A stretch of DNA of 64,000 bases from JALHST01 sp038316335 (GCA_038316335.1 JBBQAM010000017.1:7214-71213); one strand, 5' to 3'; positions 43,348 to 53,225 are shown, counted from the stretch's first letter. Program-made: numbers and translations. The notes: generated from the letters alone by a model not told the origin.

Positions 43348-46300
43348 ATGAGAACAAAATTAAATGGAATCTTGACGCTGTTATTGGCGTTCGTTGTGCA
43401 TTTAACATTTGCACAGGAAAAGACGATTTCCGGTATGGTGACTGACCAGGACGGTCTACCGCTACCCGGAGTAAACATCGTCGTAGAGGGTACGACAAAT
43501 GGTACCCAGACCGATTTTGATGGGAACTACTCCATCAGTGCGGCAACCGGCCAGACCCTTTCGTTCACGTACATTGGGCAAAAGGAAGTCAAAATGCCGG
43601 TAGGTGCGAACAACACCATTAATGTGCAAATGCAGGAGGACGCGCAGGCCTTGGAAGAGGTGGTAGTCACTGCACAAGGTATCAAAAGGGAGAAACAAGC
43701 CCTGGGATATGCCGTAACGACGGTCGGTTCCGAAGAGCTCGAGGACAAGACCGAAGGTGATATCGGTAGGGTCCTTAGAGGAAAAGCCTCTGGGGTCAAC
43801 ATTACCCAACAGAGTGGTATCTCTGGATCTGGTACCAATATCGTAATTCGAGGATACCAATCGTTTAGCCAGAACAACCAACCCTTATTTATTGTGGATG
43901 GTGTGCCTTTCAGCACCGACACGAACGCTTCTGGTAGTTTCGTAGATGGGAACAACGGTTCAAGTCGTTTCTTGGATCTTGACCCGAACACCATTGCAAG
44001 TGTAAGTGTTCTTAAAGGTCTTTCCGCTGCCACCTTATATGGTGAGGCCGGAAAAAACGGGGTTATCCTGATTACGACCAAAAATGGTTCTTCTAATTCA
44101 GGAGGTCCTAAAAAATCGGAAGTTACCATCACTTCATCGTACTTCTTTAATGAAATCGCGTCGTTGGCCGATTATCAAAATGAATGGGGTGGAGGTTTTG
44201 ACCAGGCTTTTGGCTGGTTCTTCAGTAACTTCGGACCCTCTTTCAGCAAACAAGGTAGGGCCAGTTATACCAACCCTGCGAACTTTCCAACTGCCTATGG
44301 CCTGAACCCAAGCGATGCAACCATTCGCCACCCATATGCCACTGCAAGTGCAGCCACCGGAGTACCGGCGGCTTTCCCGGAACTGGCCAATGCCCGTTAC
44401 GAGTTTAAGCCCTATAATAGTGTTCCTAACTTCTTTCGTGTTGGTGGCGTATCGAATGTTTCGGTAAATGCCAATGGTTCTACAGATGACAATAAGGTTT
44501 CATACAATCTAAGTGCTGGTCATTTAGAAGATGAAGGTTTTACCCCAGGAAATACCTTAACCCGAAATAACATCGGTATCGGAGGCCGGGCACAGTTGAG
44601 CAACCGGTTGACCTTTAGCGGTACCATGAATTATACACGTACCGATTTTAAATCCCCTCCTGTGGCGGCCAGCCAAGGGAACGGATCATTTGGAGAAGGT
44701 TCCTCGGTATACGGGCATTTATTGTTCACTCCACGATCGGTTGACCTTCAGGGCCTACCCTGGGAAAACCCGATTACAAAAGGGAGTGTATATTATCGTC
44801 AAGGCAACGACATTCAAAACCCACGATGGACGGTTGCCAATGCAGGTACACGTCAGTTGACCAATCGCGCTTTTGGTAACATGAGTGCTCAATTTGACAT
44901 CAATGAGAATCTGAACCTTCTCTATCGATTCGGATATGATTATTATAACGAACGAAATACCACCTTCCAAAATAAAGGGGGTACCAGTGGAAGTACCAAA
45001 ACACAAAGTGGCGTGTATTCTACTTGGGACAACAACAATACGATCTGGGACCACAGTATCATCTTAAACGGAAGTTATGACCTTACCGAAAAGTTGGATA
45101 TGAACTTTAACGCAGGAGGTACCTCACGTAGTACCACGTACGACCGTCAAGGGGTTGCCAGTAGTGGCCAGAATGTATTTGGCGTGTTGCGTCATTTTAA
45201 TTTCGATCTTCAGGACGAAATACAACTAACGGAGGTTCAGAATATCGTAGGTTTATACGGCCAGGTTGATTTTGGGTATGATCGCTGGTTATATTTGACC
45301 TTGAACGCCCGTAATGACTGGGTCTCGAATCAGGCCCCTGCCAACCGCTCCTTATTGTACAAAGGTGCCAGTTTTTCCTTTATTCCTACCCAAGCCTTTC
45401 CGGGGCTGCGTAGCGAGGGCGGCATCAACTATCTGAAACTTCGTGGAGGTTACGGGGAATCGGCAGGTTTTGCCACTGGATACCCGGTGTCGGTCGACCT
45501 TTTCATAAATACCCAAAGCTTTATCAATGGCGATGGTCAAACAGTAGTATCGAATACGGTTTCGAATACCCTGGCCAACCCGAACATCTTGCCAGAACGT
45601 TATTCTGAATTTGAAGTTGGGCTTGAGACCCGGCTTTTCAAGAACATCGTTAGTTTGGATCTTTCCTTATACCAAAGAACTACGAACGATCTGATCGTTG
45701 ACCGACCTTTGGATCCTAGTACCGGTGGTTCGCTTATCCAGACGAATGTGGGTCAGATCGTAGGGAAGGGAATTGAAGTTGATTTGGGAATCTTTCCTTT
45801 CAAGGAAGGTAATTTTACCTGGAGCATCAATTCGAACTTCAACTTGAACAAATCCGAGGTAACCGATTTAGGACCTGATACCGATATCATCGTGTATGAA
45901 GGCTTTTCAAACCTTGGGAATGCCGCCATTAAAGGGGAGCCTCTAGGAGTGATCGTAGGTAGTAGGGTACAAAGGGACGATGCCGGGAATCTTAAGATCG
46001 ACGCAACGGGGAATTACCTCGGGGAAGAGGTCGATGAAAATGGAAGGTTGCCCATAATCGGGGACCCAAACCCGGATTGGACCTTCAACCTTTCGAACAG
46101 CATGACCTACAAGAATTTCAATTTTAGTTTCTTGTTGAACCACGTACAAGGAGGTGATATATACTCTAATACGATTTCGGTTCTTCTCGGAAGAGGACTT
46201 GTTAGTGATACTTCAGACAGGGATGCCTCTTTTATCCTGCCAGGTGTTGGTCCCGATGGAACTACCAATAATGTGCAGATCAACAACTCGGACTACTACT

Positions 46301-46599
46301 TTAACAACGTAGCCTTTGGTCCAAGTGAACTGCAAGTATTCGATGCCACAACGCTTCGCTTACAGGAAGTTTCTTTAGGATATTCCTTGCCCAGTAAATT
46401 TTTAGATCGTACGCCGTTTGGTTCCTTGACCTTTACGTTAAGTGGATTCAACCTTTGGTATGAGGCGTTTAATGTGCCTAAGAGCACCAACTTCGACCCC
46501 AATGTGGCCGGTCTTGGTGTAGGGAATGGTCAAGGTTTTGACTTTTTGTCTGGACCGAGTTCAAAAAGATATGGATTCAGTATCAAGGCATCCTTTTAA
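43348..46599 (+). CDS. SusC/RagA-type TonB-linked outer-membrane protein
   Basis: It has 1083 residues. The signal peptide ends near residue 22 (LTFAQ). A carboxypeptidase-like domain (about 27-100, ISGMVTDQDGLPLPGVNI) is followed by the TonB-box-like EEVVVTAQG near residue 108, a plug (about 120-245, VNITQQSGISGSGTNIVIRG; GVILITTKNG) and a large barrel ending SIKASF. It forms the import channel under the SusD lid. The plug has the unusual LYGEAGKNGV in place of the common LYGSRASNGV. No polysaccharide lyase, hydrolase, sulfatase, sigma factor or hybrid sensor is adjacent, so the substrate may be peptide or another oligomer rather than glycan; this is inference. Confidence 0.95.
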   Translation: MRTKLNGILTLLLAFVVHLTFAQEKTISGMVTDQDGLPLPGVNIVVEGTTNGTQTDFDGNYSISAATGQTLSFTYIGQKEVKMPVGANNTINVQMQEDAQALEEVVVTAQGIKREKQALGYAVTTVGSEELEDKTEGDIGRVLRGKASGVNITQQSGISGSGTNIVIRGYQSFSQNNQPLFIVDGVPFSTDTNASGSFVDGNNGSSRFLDLDPNTIASVSVLKGLSAATLYGEAGKNGVILITTKNGSSNSGGPKKSEVTITSSYFFNEIASLADYQNEWGGGFDQAFGWFFSNFGPSFSKQGRASYTNPANFPTAYGLNPSDATIRHPYATASAATGVPAAFPELANARYEFKPYNSVPNFFRVGGVSNVSVNANGSTDDNKVSYNLSAGHLEDEGFTPGNTLTRNNIGIGGRAQLSNRLTFSGTMNYTRTDFKSPPVAASQGNGSFGEGSSVYGHLLFTPRSVDLQGLPWENPITKGSVYYRQGNDIQNPRWTVANAGTRQLTNRAFGNMSAQFDINENLNLLYRFGYDYYNERNTTFQNKGGTSGSTKTQSGVYSTWDNNNTIWDHSIILNGSYDLTEKLDMNFNAGGTSRSTTYDRQGVASSGQNVFGVLRHFNFDLQDEIQLTEVQNIVGLYGQVDFGYDRWLYLTLNARNDWVSNQAPANRSLLYKGASFSFIPTQAFPGLRSEGGINYLKLRGGYGESAGFATGYPVSVDLFINTQSFINGDGQTVVSNTVSNTLANPNILPERYSEFEVGLETRLFKNIVSLDLSLYQRTTNDLIVDRPLDPSTGGSLIQTNVGQIVGKGIEVDLGIFPFKEGNFTWSINSNFNLNKSEVTDLGPDTDIIVYEGFSNLGNAAIKGEPLGVIVGSRVQRDDAGNLKIDATGNYLGEEVDENGRLPIIGDPNPDWTFNLSNSMTYKNFNFSFLLNHVQGGDIYSNTISVLLGRGLVSDTSDRDASFILPGVGPDGTTNNVQINNSDYYFNNVAFGPSELQVFDATTLRLQEVSLGYSLPSKFLDRTPFGSLTFTLSGFNLWYEAFNVPKSTNFDPNVAGLGVGNGQGFDFLSGPSSKRYGFSIKASF

Positions 46600-46626
46600 T
46601 TTAAATAAAAATAAAGACGATATATC

Positions 46627-48279
46627 ATGAAAAAAATATTTAATATATTAAGTATCGCAGGCGTCTTAGGACTCTTTATGCTCCAGTCCTGCGAAACTAC
46701 GAACCTAGACCTTACGGTCAATCCCAATGCCCTTTCGCCGGAGCAAGCGAGTCCTGACTACCTTTTAAACGGAATTCAGGTAAATTTCGCCTACCAAGCC
46801 GAGGGATTTGGTGGAATTGGAGCGCAATTGACCCGAATCGACTATATGTTCGGTAGAAGTTACCGTGCGGTCTATTCCCCTGCTAATTTTGATGGGGGTT
46901 GGTCAAATGCCTATACCGAAATATTGACCGATATTCGGACGATGACGCCCTTGGCACTAGATGCCGGATTGAACTATCATGTAGGGATGGCACAATTTAT
47001 GGAAGCCTATATCATGACTGGTTTGGTAGATTACTTTGGTGATGTTCCTTACAGTGAGGCCAATTTGGGATCGGAAAACTTTAATCCAAACGTCGATTCC
47101 GGTGCCAGTATTTATGCCGCTTCCTTGGCCCTTTTGGATCAGGCGATCGCCAACTTTACCGATGGCGGCGTTGCGGCACCACAAAACGATTTCTACTATG
47201 ATGGGGATGCCTCGAAGTGGATCAAGGCCTGCAATACCCTGAAAATGAAATTGTATATGCAGACCCGCTTGGTCGACAGTGGTGCCTTGGCGAATTTTAA
47301 CGCAATTGTAGCTTCCGGGAATTATATTTCCTCAACTGATGATGATTTTCAATTTCAATGGGGTACGAATGTAGTACAACCGAACACACGGGCGCCAAGA
47401 TATGCAGGCAACTACAATGCCTCCGGGGGTACGGGCGATTATATGTCAGACGATCTGATGAACTATATGTTGGTCAATGACGATCCTAGAATCCGCTATT
47501 ACTATTATCGCCAAAATGAAGTTACCCCAGGTTCTGACGGTGCAGATCCCGCCTTGGAGACCCTGCAGTGTTCCTTGCAAAATCCGCCCGCACATTACGC
47601 AGGCTTCCCATTTTGTACGTTGCCCGATGGGTATTGGGGTCGGGATCACGGAAGCAACGAGGGTACCCCTCCAGATGGATTCTTAAAGACCACTTTTGGA
47701 GTGTATCCTGCGGGAGGCAAGTTTGATGATAGTACCTTTGAAGGGGTTAGTATTGGTGATGGTGCCGGCGGTGCTGGTATTACGCCCATTATGTTGAGTT
47801 CAACCAGTGATTTTCTGCAGGCAGAAGCCGCTTTGGTCTCGGGAAGCACTGCAACGGCCAAAACCTTTGTACTTAGTGGTCTTGCCAAATCGGTGGCCAA
47901 AGTTGTGAGCTTTGGTCCGAGGGATTCAGGCGCAGACCTTTCCTTTGCTCCTGACGCTGCGGCTATCGCCCAGCACAGTGCCGATATAGCGGCTGCGTTT
48001 GACGCAGATCCGACCGGTGGCTGGAATGTAATGGCCCGGGAATTCTTTACTTCCCTATTTGGAAATGGAACGGATGCCTATGATTTTTACAGAAGGACAG
48101 GATATCCTACGAATTTGCAACCAAATTTGGAACCAAATCCAGGTGGATTTATTCGTTCGGTCTTTTATCCCGCGAATTTTGTAAACAACAATTCATCAGT
48201 ACCCCAAAAAGATGAAGTGACCAATCCGGTATTCTGGGATACCAATCCGGCATCACCAGGATTTCCATCATCTAACTAA
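46627..48279 (+). CDS. SusD/RagB-family nutrient-binding lipoprotein
   Basis: It has 550 residues. The lipoprotein signal has Cys22 in LQSC. The N-terminal part (NPNALSPEQASPDYLLNGIQ) and the helical core (TDIRTMTPLA; YIMTGLVDYFGDVPYSEA; LDQAIANF; KWIKACNTLKMKLYMQTRL) follow the SusD_2-like form. It would be the surface lid binding the substrate of the SusC-like channel encoded 27 nt upstream. The mid region (about 240-390) is rich in Gly, Asn and Tyr. The next gene starts 2 nt after its stop. Confidence 0.93.
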   Translation: MKKIFNILSIAGVLGLFMLQSCETTNLDLTVNPNALSPEQASPDYLLNGIQVNFAYQAEGFGGIGAQLTRIDYMFGRSYRAVYSPANFDGGWSNAYTEILTDIRTMTPLALDAGLNYHVGMAQFMEAYIMTGLVDYFGDVPYSEANLGSENFNPNVDSGASIYAASLALLDQAIANFTDGGVAAPQNDFYYDGDASKWIKACNTLKMKLYMQTRLVDSGALANFNAIVASGNYISSTDDDFQFQWGTNVVQPNTRAPRYAGNYNASGGTGDYMSDDLMNYMLVNDDPRIRYYYYRQNEVTPGSDGADPALETLQCSLQNPPAHYAGFPFCTLPDGYWGRDHGSNEGTPPDGFLKTTFGVYPAGGKFDDSTFEGVSIGDGAGGAGITPIMLSSTSDFLQAEAALVSGSTATAKTFVLSGLAKSVAKVVSFGPRDSGADLSFAPDAAAIAQHSADIAAAFDADPTGGWNVMAREFFTSLFGNGTDAYDFYRRTGYPTNLQPNLEPNPGGFIRSVFYPANFVNNNSSVPQKDEVTNPVFWDTNPASPGFPSSN

Positions 48280-48281
48280 AA

Positions 48282-49214
48282 ATGAAAAAAATGAAAAATA
48301 GAATTTTTAAATCAACAACAGTACTTTTTATCTTGGTCGCATTTTTCGGCTGTTCTGTGGATAACAAAGTTATCGATGATGTAACTGACGGTGTTCAAAA
48401 CGGGGCCTTTTTAAGAACGCTCGAAATTACCAATGCCGAATTGGATATCAACGACACCTCTTCCTTTATCGGAGTAGATGTTGAATATCAAGATCACGAA
48501 GGGTCAACCTTGCTATCTGAGGTTAGGGTATATGGTAGTTTTACAGACAACAATGGCAATGGGAATTCGAAACCGGATGCCTTGGTAAAAACCATTCCTG
48601 GATCCGCTTTTGTGGTCACACCACCTTTTAACCTACCGCAAGCTTCCATACAAGTCACTTTGGGAGAACTTTTATCAGCGTTAGGGATGCAAGCTGGGGA
48701 TTATTTTGGAAGTGATGTTTTTACCATGCGACTTGAAGTTTTACTAACTGATGGTAGAACCTATAGCGCGGCCGATGCGAACGGTAACATTGCGGCACTA
48801 GGAGGGTATTATTCATCTCCCTATGCGTATAATGCGCCAGTAGTATGCCCTCCTAAACCACCAGCTGCCGGTGACTGGGTTGTCAGCATGGCTGATTCCT
48901 ATGGAGATGGATGGCAAACCGATGATGGCAATGGCGGCTCAGGTATTACAGTTACATTGAATGACGGAACCGTCTTTGAAGTGGGGCTGTGTTCACCCTA
49001 TTTAGCCTCAGACTTTGATTGTACCGTTGGTGATTCAGCTGGAACAGCGATTATAACGATTCCACCTGGAACTCAAACTGCAGACTGGTTTTTTCCTGGG
49101 GATGCCTATGGTGAAATTTCATTCACTATTACTACCCCAAATGGTAATGTAGCCTTCGTTGGTGGCGCAAGTACACCAGCAGGGCCAATTGCGATTGATT
49201 TCTGTGTCGATTAA
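48282..49214 (+). CDS. SusCD-associated lipoprotein, unknown ligand
   Basis: It has 310 residues, with a lipoprotein signal and Cys25 in FFGC. Residues about 40-190 look like a beta-sandwich. Residues 205-310 hold a second beta-domain with the motif DSYGDGWQTDDGNGGSG, of the D-x-Y/F-G-D-G-W type found in secreted adhesins and peptidase-associated domains and often calcium-linked. It starts 2 nt after the SusD stop, so it belongs to the same operon and is likely a third surface component of the complex. I cannot name its ligand. A strong terminator follows at 49256. Confidence 0.85.
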   Translation: MKKMKNRIFKSTTVLFILVAFFGCSVDNKVIDDVTDGVQNGAFLRTLEITNAELDINDTSSFIGVDVEYQDHEGSTLLSEVRVYGSFTDNNGNGNSKPDALVKTIPGSAFVVTPPFNLPQASIQVTLGELLSALGMQAGDYFGSDVFTMRLEVLLTDGRTYSAADANGNIAALGGYYSSPYAYNAPVVCPPKPPAAGDWVVSMADSYGDGWQTDDGNGGSGITVTLNDGTVFEVGLCSPYLASDFDCTVGDSAGTAIITIPPGTQTADWFFPGDAYGEISFTITTPNGNVAFVGGASTPAGPIAIDFCVD

Positions 49215-49255
49215 TAACTACGGAAACCAAATATCACTTTGTGAAACTCTTAGTA

Positions 49256-49288
49256 AAGCCACCTCAAACCAGAGGTGGCTTTTTTTTG
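49256..49288 (+). terminator. Intrinsic terminator of the SusC-SusD operon
   Basis: A 10-bp perfect stem (AAGCCACCTC / GAGGTGGCTT, 6-nt loop) followed by a run of T residues, 41 nt after the last stop codon. Confidence 0.92.
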
Positions 49289-49938
49289 ATACCATGTGGT
49301 TCCCGAATCTTTATAAATAAGATGACACAATTAATTATGGTTCATGAAAACATGGGTTCGCTTGGCATACAGCAAAACTATCCAAGTCTGATTCATCAGC
49401 ATTAAATTATGTCAACCATGCGAGCAGCAGTAGCACATAGGTTATGGCAAACCACTACCATTAAAAACCGATTGCAATTTTAGGTCGGCATAATCAACCT
49501 CCGCTATGAACTGCCAGACGATAGCCATAGATCTTTCAAATCCTATAATTACCAAATACCCCGTATTCCCGGGAATTTGGCGATGTTTTAGTCAATTTCT
49601 ATACGTTATTGACCCGCTAAATCTAAGGCTCCAAATTGGAAAAAGTGGTGCCCCCTTAAGTGCCGGATTTTAAGTTTAAGCTACCATTATAACTATATTC
49701 TTCCGAACACCATACAGCTAAGTCGAACTGTTTCAAACTTATTTAGTGATATCGTATCTATATCACGATTAATCACGTTAGAAAATTCCCGCTCTGTATG
49801 AATTTTTCAAAAGGCCTTTTTTGCGAGTAGCTGAACGCACTATAAAGTTCGTGTATGATTAGTCGCACTTAATTGGTATACTAGTTCCCGAATCTCATGC
49901 TAAATGAATAATTTTGTAGCATTATAAAATAGTTTCCC
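49289..49938. other. 650-nt gene-free stretch
   Basis: No frame longer than about 50 codons lies here on either strand, and no family motif was recognised. The composition is mixed rather than purely AT-rich, which fits decayed coding DNA. A 12-nt word (GTTCCCGAATCT) occurs at 49299 and again at 49884; that could be chance. A -7-like element (TAATTTTG, 49909-49916) lies before the next gene. Confidence 0.55.
49909..49916 (+). promoter_or_regulatory. Possible -7 element before the arylsulfotransferase-like gene
   Basis: TAATTTTG matches TAnnTTTG and lies 22 nt before the ATG at 49939. No TTG is found about 19 nt upstream. Confidence 0.35.
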
Positions 49939-51258
49939 ATGATACATCGTAAACGTTCGTTTTATCGCTTCGCATTGGTAATTGCAAGTACCTATCTCAT
50001 TTCATGCTCAAGCGATGATGGCAAATTGGCCGTGCCAAGCCCTATTGAGGAACCCCAGCAAATTACCCCTGATTCTATCGAAGGAAATGCCGGAAGCGTC
50101 GTTTTTTTTAATCATGATCTAAGCTACGACGATTACATTCTTGTCGATGAGGCACAAGAGAATAGGGTCTTTTTGATTGATAAAAATGGGGACTTAGTCT
50201 TTGAATACCCGCTCGAGGGGCGAAAAATAGGAAACGACGCCACACTGCTGCCCGATGGGTCCTTATTGGCCTCTATACAGGCTGCTGATGCCGATATTCA
50301 ATTCGGTGGCTTTGCCGGGAAAATCCAGATTATTGGAAAAGATGGCGCGACAGCATGGGAGTTTGATTATTCAAAGGAAGGGCATACGACCCATCACGAT
50401 GTTGAACTGCTGCCGAATGGCAACATCATAACCATTGTATGGGAAAGGATATCTCGAGAGCTTGCCATCGCTAATGGATCTAATCTCGATATGGATGTTT
50501 TTCCCGAAGCTATCATAGAAGTTAATCCAGAGACCGATACGATCGTATGGGAGTGGCATGCCTGGGATCATCTTGTACAGGATTTTGATGCTACAAAATC
50601 AAACTATGGAACCCTATCAGAAAATCCCCAACTAATAAATTTCAATTACGTGAATTCAACTGATGGAGACATCATGCATGCCAATGGAATCGCCTATGAT
50701 GCCTTGAATGACCTCATTTATTTAAGCGTTAATTTTTATAGTGAAGTATGGGTCATCGACCATAGTTCGACGACGCAGGAAGCAGCCAAACATACAGGAG
50801 GGAATTTTGGAGTAGGCGGAGATCTTGTTTATCGGTTTGGAAATCCAGGTACCCAAAATATTTCGGACGTGCCAAGATTATTCATTAACAACCATTTCCC
50901 CAATCTCTTTGAACCAAATAAAATGCTCATATTCACGAATGGAGGTGATCTCATGCAATCTACGGTGTACGAATTGGGGTTACCCAGTGCACTAAACCAG
51001 AAAATGATACCTGATACTGCTCCTCCAGAAATCGTGTGGAGCTTTATGAATACCGACCTATATTCCGGCAAAGTTTCGGGCGCCGTGCGTTTGCCCAACG
51101 GGAATACGTTGATTACCGAAGGTGATTACGGTATTTGGGAAGTTACCAGTGAAGGAGAAGTTGTTTGGAAGTTCAAGGCGGATGGTTTTTTTTGGAGAGC
51201 CTACCACTACGACAAAAATTCACCTGAGATCATCTCGTTGGGGATATCGACAGAATAA
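49939..51258 (+). CDS. Arylsulfotransferase (ASST)-family lipoprotein
   Basis: It has 439 residues, with a lipoprotein signal and Cys23 in LISC. The mature part is a beta-propeller-like protein with GNDATLLPDGSLLASI, HHDVELLPNGNIITIVWE, EVNPETDTIVWEWHAWDHLV, MHANGIAYD and a late AVRLPNGNTLITEGDYG. The His residues in the HHDV and HAN segments match the positions at which PAPS-independent aryl-sulfate sulfotransferases bind sulfate, but the exact catalytic His was not verified. It may move sulfate between phenolic compounds in the envelope, which is plausible in a marine setting. It appears to be a single-gene unit. Confidence 0.8.
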   Translation: MIHRKRSFYRFALVIASTYLISCSSDDGKLAVPSPIEEPQQITPDSIEGNAGSVVFFNHDLSYDDYILVDEAQENRVFLIDKNGDLVFEYPLEGRKIGNDATLLPDGSLLASIQAADADIQFGGFAGKIQIIGKDGATAWEFDYSKEGHTTHHDVELLPNGNIITIVWERISRELAIANGSNLDMDVFPEAIIEVNPETDTIVWEWHAWDHLVQDFDATKSNYGTLSENPQLINFNYVNSTDGDIMHANGIAYDALNDLIYLSVNFYSEVWVIDHSSTTQEAAKHTGGNFGVGGDLVYRFGNPGTQNISDVPRLFINNHFPNLFEPNKMLIFTNGGDLMQSTVYELGLPSALNQKMIPDTAPPEIVWSFMNTDLYSGKVSGAVRLPNGNTLITEGDYGIWEVTSEGEVVWKFKADGFFWRAYHYDKNSPEIISLGISTE

Positions 51259-51579
51259 CAACTGTGATTCAGCAAAACCCTAGTAATTTAAACTCGATAG
51301 TTGAGTAAGACCCCTATTTCTAGTGGAAATAGTAGCTAATCAGACCGTAAAACCCACTTGATGTTCCTGGCCACTAAGAACTGATACCTGTTTTACATGA
51401 TGGCCATACCGAGACTAAAATTAGTAGATTATAGTAGGTTAGTAACTTTTACCGCTCAAAATTCCATTAATCGGAATTACCGCCCCGTAAATCCGAAATA
51501 CGTTATTTCGCATTCGTCGAACTGGGAAAAATAAAATATTATCAGTAACTTTCGGCGCTAGTTCAAAAATTTAATTTAT
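51259..51579. other. Gene-free spacer
   Basis: The 321 nt contain no convincing frame. Two small inverted repeats are visible: CTATTTC/GAAATAG (51314-51332) and CGAAATA/TATTTCG (51494-51510); neither has a T run. A weak -7-like TAACTTTC lies near 51546. Confidence 0.55.
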
Positions 51580-52317
51580 ATGAAAAGGATTATTTTAATA
51601 TTGGGGCTGACCTTGCTATTCAACTTCTCCTACGGTCAAGCTTCACATGTCAACATGGAAACATTTAGTGGTGGAGACGGCCAATTGGGTATGGCCTTTG
51701 CCGAAATGCGTAAGAAAAAAGACCTCGTCAGTGATTTGCCGACCGTGGGTTCGGTATATATCGATGACCAATTCTTGCCTTGTAAAGTATATTTCGACAA
51801 TGACCTGGTCGGGGATTTCTACTACCGCCACAATGCCTATAATGATGAGATAGAAATTAAGGATACCCAATTTGTCGAGGAAGCTGAAAGTTCCTTGGCC
51901 ACGATCAAGGAACTAAAACTTGTAGACCCGATAGGCGATAAGGAATTGTCATTAAAGACCTATAAAAACAAACAAGGAGAGGTACGAAATGGGTATCTAT
52001 ACCTATTAACCGATGGCGACAATTATAAACTCTTTACAAAGAACAACGTAAAATATACCGAAGGTACCCATGCAATTAGTTCGATGGTCAGGGATACGCC
52101 CAATAAATTCAGCCAATTTACCGAATATTATTTCGTTGCCAAGGATGGGAAGGTGGCAGAATATATTAGCAATCGAAAAAATGATTTCCTTAAATTACTT
52201 GATAAAGAGACCCGGCAGGATGTTCAAAATTTTATGAAAAAAGAAAAAATAAACCTGAAGGACGAGGCCGATTTGATAGCGGTTTTCAACCATTTGAATG
52301 CGATGGCTTCCTCTTGA
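51580..52317 (+). CDS. Secreted hypothetical protein, 245 residues
   Basis: A signal peptide (MKRIILILGLTLLFNFSYGQ, cleavage after Gly19 or Gln20) precedes a soluble domain rich in Lys, Asp and Tyr. Visible parts: GSVYIDDQFLPCKVYFDND near residue 58, a segment NGYLYLLTDGDNYKLFTKNN, and a C-terminal helical part (LLDKETRQDVQNFMKKEKIN). The pattern recalls short beta-meander proteins of Bacteroidota with no assigned function. There is a single Cys. Its own terminator follows at 52362. I do not recognise the family. Confidence 0.8.
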   Translation: MKRIILILGLTLLFNFSYGQASHVNMETFSGGDGQLGMAFAEMRKKKDLVSDLPTVGSVYIDDQFLPCKVYFDNDLVGDFYYRHNAYNDEIEIKDTQFVEEAESSLATIKELKLVDPIGDKELSLKTYKNKQGEVRNGYLYLLTDGDNYKLFTKNNVKYTEGTHAISSMVRDTPNKFSQFTEYYFVAKDGKVAEYISNRKNDFLKLLDKETRQDVQNFMKKEKINLKDEADLIAVFNHLNAMASS

Positions 52318-52361
52318 TGAGAAGCTAGATCGCATCTAAAATCAAAATACAAGATACTTTG

Positions 52362-52390
52362 ACCATCCCGATACGTCGGGGTGGTTTTTT
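52362..52390 (+). terminator. Intrinsic terminator after the secreted hypothetical gene
   Basis: A 10-bp stem with one G-T pair (ACCATCCCGA / TCGGGGTGGT, 4-nt loop) runs into a T tract. It lies just before rlmB. Confidence 0.88.
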
Positions 52391-52406
52391 ATTTTACCTT
52401 TAGCAC

Positions 52407-53144
52407 ATGCAAAATACCAGTCAAATTTATGGAATACGGGCCGTCTTAGAAGCTATTAAGGCAAAGGAGACCGTCGACAAGGTGTTTATTCAGAAAGGGC
52501 TTAAAGGCGAGCTATCCAAAGAATTGGAAGGGGTGCTGCGAAAAAACGGAATTCCTGTTTCCTATGTACCTATTGAAAAACTGAATCGGCTGGCACCCCA
52601 TAACCATCAGGGCGTCGTAGCAACTATATCCCCGATTTCCTTTTATAAACTTGAAGAGCTCGTGGAGCAGGTTTTGGCCTCCGAAAAAATACCCTTGTTC
52701 CTGCTCCTCGACCAGATTTCGGATGTTCGAAATTTTGGGGCCATCATTCGCACGGCTGAATGCACCGGCGTTGATGGCATCATCATTCAAAAAAGCGGTT
52801 CGGCCCCAGTGACCGCTGATACCATAAAAACTTCAGCAGGGGCCGTATTTAAAGTACCTATCGTAAAAGTTGATCATTTAAAGGATGCTATTTTTTATTT
52901 GCAGGCATCTGGAATCCCAGTAGTGGCAGCCTCTGAAAAATCACAGGAATCCCTCTATACCATCCCGTTCGACCAACCGTGCGCCATTGTCATGGGCGCC
53001 GAGGACAAAGGCATTTCTCCCTCGATCTTAAAAATTACCGACTATACGGCCAAACTACCCATATTGGGGGAAATCGCCTCTTTGAACGTTTCGGTTGCCT
53101 GTGGGGTGTTTTTGTACGAAGTAGTTAGGCAGCGCATGGTTTAA
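52407..53144 (+). CDS. rlmB: 23S rRNA (guanosine-2'-O-)-methyltransferase RlmB / TrmH family
   Basis: It has 245 residues. The N-terminal SpoU substrate-binding domain (IYGIRAVLEAIKA; NRLAPHNHQGVVA) is followed by the SPOUT knot domain with LLLDQISDVRNFGAIIRTAE, the SAM-binding IVMGAEDKGIS and SLNVSVACGVFLYEV. It methylates a 23S guanosine, by homology G2251. The start MQNTSQIYGIR at 52407 is just after the preceding terminator. Confidence 0.95.
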   Translation: MQNTSQIYGIRAVLEAIKAKETVDKVFIQKGLKGELSKELEGVLRKNGIPVSYVPIEKLNRLAPHNHQGVVATISPISFYKLEELVEQVLASEKIPLFLLLDQISDVRNFGAIIRTAECTGVDGIIIQKSGSAPVTADTIKTSAGAVFKVPIVKVDHLKDAIFYLQASGIPVVAASEKSQESLYTIPFDQPCAIVMGAEDKGISPSILKITDYTAKLPILGEIASLNVSVACGVFLYEVVRQRMV

Positions 53145-53201
53145 GGTTCGAAGTCCGAAGTCCGAAGTTTAATGATGAAGGTTTACTGTCTACTCCCTAA
53201 G
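53145..53201. repeat. Heptad repeats, two blocks after rlmB
   Basis: Units of 7 nt: GGTTCGA, AGTCCGA, AGTCCGA, AGTTTAA (53145-53172) and then GTTTACT, GTCTACT, CCCTAAG (53181-53201). The first block is a near-perfect tandem repeat. Confidence 0.7.
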
Positions 53202-53225
53202 GTCATCCCGATAACTATCGGGACC
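53201..53225 (+). terminator. Hairpin downstream of rlmB
   Basis: A 7-bp stem (TCCCGAT / ATCGGGA, loop AACT) extended by GGTC/GACC-like flanks with a one-base bulge. No T run follows, so termination is uncertain. Confidence 0.4.

Noticed and set aside
49299..49895. Direct 12-nt repeat GTTCCCGAATCT flanking about 570 bp, like a target-site duplication.
   Set aside because: No transposase remnant or terminal inverted repeats between the copies; 12-nt words repeat this closely by chance a few times per window.
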